Source: Monosporascus cannonballus (lineage: Eukaryota; Ascomycota; Sordariomycetes; Xylariales). Taken from it: a stretch of 64,000 bases of DNA. The notes beneath the pieces are model-generated. The model saw only the letters and a program-made list of their open reading frames with translations, made no database searches and had not been told where the DNA came from. Below, piece after piece: positions 60,040 through 64,000 of the stretch; the first letter of the stretch is position 1; the number at the start of each line of letters is the position of its first letter. Where the stretch lies: the NCBI GenBank assembly GCA_004154925.1, contig QJNS01000746.1:1-64000 (forward strand). The letters are read 5' to 3'. The translations under genes were made by a program, and so were the position numbers.

Positions 60040-60793
60040 TCATATATGTCCACCTATGATCCCTAGACCTAAGCCCGCAATGACACCAGCAACACAAGCG
60101 GCTGTCTGCCTCGGTGCCCCATTTCCACTACCGACAATATCACCGTCCACACACTGTGTGCTCTGGATATTGTGACACGCTTCGGATGAGAGACTCGAGC
60201 AGATGGCGGTAGCACTGGCTGACGGCACCGTCGCATGCGTTGGCGCCACCGTCGTTCCCCCGCCTCCCGGGACGACGACGGTAACACCGTAGTCTGCGCC
60301 TCTGCCGCCCAAGCCAGACGTGCAAGCCGCGTAATTGCTCGAGCACTGGTCAAGAGCCGAGGTACAGGCGGCACTATCAGGGAACGACGTTGGTATGTAG
60401 GGAAATACGAAATAACTGTTTGAGACGTAAGAGGCTGTTGGCGCCGCCCCAGAGGCCTGTGGTGCTCCGGTGCATACGGCTCTAAACAACATAAATCCTA
60501 TTAGTTCATATGCCGACAGCTTGGCAGTGGTGCAAGCGAGTGGCTTACCCAGACGGACAGCAGGCTGCTTGATTATTCCCATCTAAAGAACATAACGTGC
60601 CCCTTTGACAACACGTTCCCACAAAGGCGGATCCTTGATGCTCGCAACTGAAGAAATTGGCGGGACATTCTGCCTGTCGCTTCTGTACTGGGGAATACGA
60701 CGAGTATTCCAGTGGCGAGACCAGGTCGGCCACGGCAAATGGTGTTCCAGCTATAAAAAATAGCGCTGCACGGTTGTGTAGCCGCAATCGCAT
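60040..60793 (-). CDS. Secreted cysteine-rich protein, probable GPI or surface protein
   Basis: Exons 60793-60549 and 60481-60040 with a 67-nt intron (GTAAGC...TTTAG) give 228 residues. The N-terminus has a basic start and hydrophobic core (RAALFFIAGTPFAVADL), so a signal peptide is likely, followed by a Lys-Arg site (SPVQKRQ, about residues 35-40) suited to Kex2 processing. The mature part opens with eight cysteines spaced C-x6-C-x10-CC-x5-C-x9-CC-x5-C, then a Ser/Ala/Thr-rich middle with more cysteines and a GGGG linker. It ends in a hydrophobic tail (CVAGVIAGLGLGIIGGHI) that may signal GPI attachment. Family is not recognised; CC-x5-C pairs recall granulin-like or small disulfide-rich modules. 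Likely extracellular or cell-wall; an effector role would be speculation. Confidence 0.85.
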
Positions 60794-61725
60794 CTTTCTA
60801 TTTGCGCTTGTGTTCCCTCCTGGTGTATACGAGGAAAAAGGACGCTGCTCAGAAACTCGGTCCCAAGCCAGGGATTTGTCTCAGATGTATAAATGGCATA
60901 TACTATTGCGTAGAGGGTGGACTGACCATTGCTACCAGCTCAAATCGGCTGGCTGGCTGACATGGACAGTCCAGTGCCACCACCGCCTGTACCAAGAACG
61001 AATGCCGCTTATTGTAGTGGGAGGACCCGCCAACGATAGAGGAACTTCAACTAGTTCAATGCAATGCAAGTAGGTATATGTTGGTCGAATCTTGAGACGG
61101 CCTAGTGCGGCAACGCCGAAAGGATTAAATGATATAGAGAGATGCGTTGTTAACCAGCAGCATGATCAGTTTCCCGATTCTGCTCTCAAGGTACTGTCAG
61201 TTTATCACTATCCCTCCATACAGAGTGAGCGATGATGTCAAAAAGCAGCGGGATTCGTTAGCCCAGCAACACACCGGTAGCGTAGGACTGGGGCTGGGCG
61301 GGGCCGTGGCGGACAGACATACCACAAGTACAAAGTGCCCCATAACTACACCTAACATAAGTGCATTCCATAACGAGAAGGTAACGACAAATAAATACTA
61401 GTAATATGACTTAAAATAAAATAATATTACGATGACAAGCATTATATTAGAGTTGTAAAGTATTAATTACCCCTGTGTAAACTTACCTTAATAAGTATAA
61501 ATTTACGCTGAACTTGTTAAAAACTGGAGGATAATTGCCAAAACCTGTTCTGCACGGATCCGAAATTTATACATCTTCACCTTTTCATCCCTTCAATCCC
61601 CGGCCCTAGGCGATCAACAGGAGCCTCTATTACTGCCGACCCCTGTGTCATTCGACATTACCGCCGTTCAAGGCTCTTGCCAGTATCGTAATTGGTCTCG
61701 TTGAAATTCTAGCAGCTTTCCCCCA
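60794..61725. promoter_or_regulatory. Divergent upstream region of the secreted-protein gene and cox19
   Basis: 932 bp lie between the two start codons and contain both promoters. No gene is supported. AT-rich sequence occupies about 61380-61520. Confidence 0.45.
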
Positions 61726-62240
61726 ATGAGCACCTTTGGAAGCCCGGGTTCGAGCCCTTACGCTGGGAAGCCTATCCCGTATGGTTGCGTCGACTTCCTT
61801 TGACTCTTAGCCATAGTCTCGCTAATCCATCTACCCTATCCAGGCCTGAACGTGGAAGCTTTCCTTTAGATCATGACGGTCAGCAATGGCACCCGAGCTG
61901 GGTATCACTAGTTCCTATGCTGATTATATCCTGAAGGAGAATGCAAGCATGCCATGACTTCCTATCTTTCGTGCATTAAGAAGGCTAAGGGGACCAACGA
62001 TGAGCAGTGCCGCAGCCTTGCTAAGTCCTATCTCGCCTGTCGGATGGAGAAGTAAGCGCTCGACAAGCTTGGCTGTAAATTGCTTAGGCGATGCTTTAGT
62101 GGGACTGACCCTCCCTAACCTCTAGGAATCTAATGGCCAAGGACGACTTCAAAAACCTAGGTTTTAACCAGGACCAGAAACCGGCAGTCTCGAGTACCCA
62201 AGAGCCCGAACGCGGCGGGAAAGGCGAGTCGAGATGGTAG
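61726..62240 (+). CDS. cox19: Cytochrome c oxidase assembly protein Cox19
   Basis: Four exons, 61726-61778, 61844-61878, 61937-62051 and 62126-62240, join in phase through GT-AG introns of 65, 58 and 74 nt to give 105 residues. Cox19 is a twin-CX9C protein of the mitochondrial intermembrane space imported by the Mia40/Erv1 relay and needed to deliver copper for cytochrome oxidase assembly. The spliced protein reads MSTFGSPGSSPYAGKPIP, then PERGSFPLDHDGECKHAMTS, with twin motifs CKHAMTSYLSC and CRSLAKSYLAC (nine residues between each Cys pair), and KNLGFNQD near the end. The conserved PPERGSFPLDH and MAKDDFKNLGF segments are hallmarks of Cox19. No single exon is long enough to be seen as an open frame. 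Confidence 0.96.
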
Positions 62241-64000
62241 CCGGCAATAACACTATGAACCGTATCAGTGCCTATTCAGCTCCGCCCTCTCTATAACTCC
62301 TTCAAGCAGGCAACCAGGAATCCTCTCATACACCGCTGGCAGGAGCAACTGCATTTCAACCGCGAAGAGGCGGCGGACTTGTTGGAGCCGTGGGGGATTA
62401 CTGACAAAAGCTAGGCCTAGTGATGGAACTCCTTCATAGCACACGGCGCTACCTATCAAGACGCGTCTTCTTTCAGCATTGCGCGGGGGAGATTGCCGGA
62501 ACAGATGTATAAAATGCACGTGTAAACTGCATACGAGCAACAAATGTTGCCAGCAATTAACATCGCATGTCTAGCAGTATTTGGAGTGCGTATACGAGCT
62601 TGACATCAAAGACCCGCGAACCTGATAATTGCGACTCTTGCTCAGCGGAGTCTATTCGTTACCAAGAGAAGAATATAAGAACTGGCATTCATGCTCTGCC
62701 CTAACGGGCTATCATAACCAATTGTTCCGATACAGCGTCGGCACTCTCAATGGGCACGCGCTTAGACACCCGCCAAATAGAGTTAATACTGACAGGTTAT
62801 GTAGAAGCCATTGTTGCCCTCGCAGTTTCCTGGGGTCCTTCAGAAGTCTTCCGTCTAGCATGCTCCGCTCACCACATCCTCAGCCCGCTTAAGAGCCTTC
62901 TACATGGCTGATATGGAAGTTTGTCTAAGCTCGGGTCTAATGAAATATGCAATATATATCGCATCAAGGCACAACCCGATGGACTGACGGTGGTGTAAGT
63001 GGCAAAAGAGGGGGGGGGGGTGGTGGGGCGGCGCCTATTCCACGAGCACGCCCAAAAGAAAATTGCCAACAAACCAAAACAGCCACTGGTGGTTTATACG
63101 GTACCCAGGTGAATGCGTTTCCCACGCCACACGCGTTCCACGGGATACGAAGCACAACTATTACGGACACCCGTAAGTCTTGAAAGTCTAGGCCCATCCG
63201 GAGAGCAGACTTGCCGCTTAATCTCGAATCACCGAGATATTGACTTGGACGCACACTAGATTCGCTAGTTACAGTAGTTATGGTACTCGGATCAGTAATC
63301 ACCAACTCAGACTCTCCTTGGCCCGAGGACCCACCAGGATGGTGCGAAACTGGCGTTGTTGCCATGCGGTAGCTTTGTCTCTAGTATCCCGGAAGCCCTA
63401 CTTCTCCGCCACCGACTCGCCGGCCATTCAATCTTGCTAAAGATGGTGGTGGTGATCCTATGGCAGTTGTACCAGCCCCTGCTCCGTCATGTGCACTTAA
63501 TACGGGGAGATAGGATTGCTGGTGGTGTTTGCCAGAAGGGACTTAGGTGCCAGGTGTGGTAGGATTGAATTTTGGGCGAGTTCAAAATAACTGGCCCGAA
63601 CCCCCAGGACCCTTCCTTAGCCTTGACAGCCCTCGAAGTTTCCTTCTTGATCATCGAACCGCGGTCACCTCTGGTGCTGCCGAAGCGCCACATGGTCCAA
63701 GTAGGTGAAGACAAACCATAATGTCTTCTAGGCGTAGCTGACCCTACACATGATGACATTGGCTTCGCCATCGCAAACCTAGAGCTTGCTACGTCAGGGA
63801 AGGTATGATTTCGCGATTGTGAAAAAGGTCGAAATGCACGCCTGAGAACGGGTGGCCTCTTGTTTCCTTACAGTTTTGATAGCGTGGCTGCTAAGTCAGG
63901 GTTATCGAGATGCCAAACAGCCCACGGTCTAAACATGCTGGAATCGCCAATTCAGTTAGGAAGGCGTCGATAGTGATTGCATACGCGCGACAGCAAGGTC
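62241..64000. other. Right end of window, no supported gene
   Basis: The 3' flank of cox19 and unassigned sequence. Minus-strand frames with real ATGs exist (62964-63365, 133 codons; 63487-63771, 94 codons) but have no motif, signal peptide or convincing introns. A run of ten G lies near 63010. Confidence 0.4.

Noticed and set aside
62265..62543. 92-codon minus-strand frame just after cox19
   Set aside because: Its stop lies 25 bp past the cox19 stop, in the 3' flank, and it has no motif.
62964..63365. 133-codon minus-strand frame with a true ATG
   Set aside because: The N-terminal half looks protein-like, but the C-terminal half is a poly-Pro product of the G-run at 63010 and no splice or family support was seen.
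1..64000. tRNA genes
   Set aside because: Several GGTTCGA-type words exist (for example 5560, 16729, 61747) but none has a matching A-box, anticodon arm and acceptor stem; the one at 61747 is inside cox19.

Overview
The window is nuclear DNA from a filamentous ascomycete, most likely a Sordariomycete-like Pezizomycotina. The genes are split by short introns (about 50-220 nt) with fungal donor, CTNAC-type branch and acceptor signals. The gene families are typically fungal: a Zn2Cys6 regulator, an Nrg1-type C2H2 factor, Sft2, Npr3, Cox19, and a DUF3824-type RS/glycine-zipper protein. A 5.6-kb block is almost pure A+T, and two DNA transposons carry RIP-type transitions, so repeat-induced point mutation has been active. 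All splice models were built by hand from the sequence. Names rest on remembered family motifs, not on a database search.

Layout: 1.6-4.7 kb Zn2Cys6 regulator (+); 5.8-8.1 kb Pho84-type MFS transporter (-) with a GC-AG intron and a 22-nt exon; 10.1-11.0 kb unrecognised two-exon gene (+); 11.8-13.3 kb acetate kinase (+); 14.8-15.6 kb C2H2 factor (-). At 16.8-22.3 kb lies the AT-rich RIP block, followed by gene-poor sequence to 26.1 kb. From 26.1 to 31.5 kb two spliceosome genes are divergent: prp31 (-) and clf1 (+). Then come a DUF3824-type protein (33.1-35.2, -), a La-motif protein of Sro9/LARP type (36.7-39.5, -) and sft2 (43.0-44.2, -). At 45.03-48.25 kb two TA-flanked transposons sit end to end and share one TA. 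The stretch 48.3-54.7 kb has no convincing gene but holds an inverted-repeat pair. Last come a bHLH factor (54.7-56.3, +), npr3 (56.9-59.4, -), a secreted cysteine-rich protein (60.0-60.8, -) and cox19 (61.7-62.2, +), which is invisible as an open reading frame because it is cut into four short exons.

Most genes are housekeeping or regulatory: splicing (Prp31, Clf1), Golgi traffic (Sft2), cytochrome oxidase assembly (Cox19), TORC1 nitrogen signalling (Npr3), and carbon or phosphate metabolism (acetate kinase, MFS transporter). I see no biosynthetic cluster, tRNA, rRNA or CRISPR. The least explained items are the paired transposons in an almost perfect palindromic target, the orphan gene at 10-11 kb, the inverted repeat at 50.1-50.6 kb, the branch-point-like tandem repeat upstream of the bHLH gene, and the cysteine-rich secreted protein.
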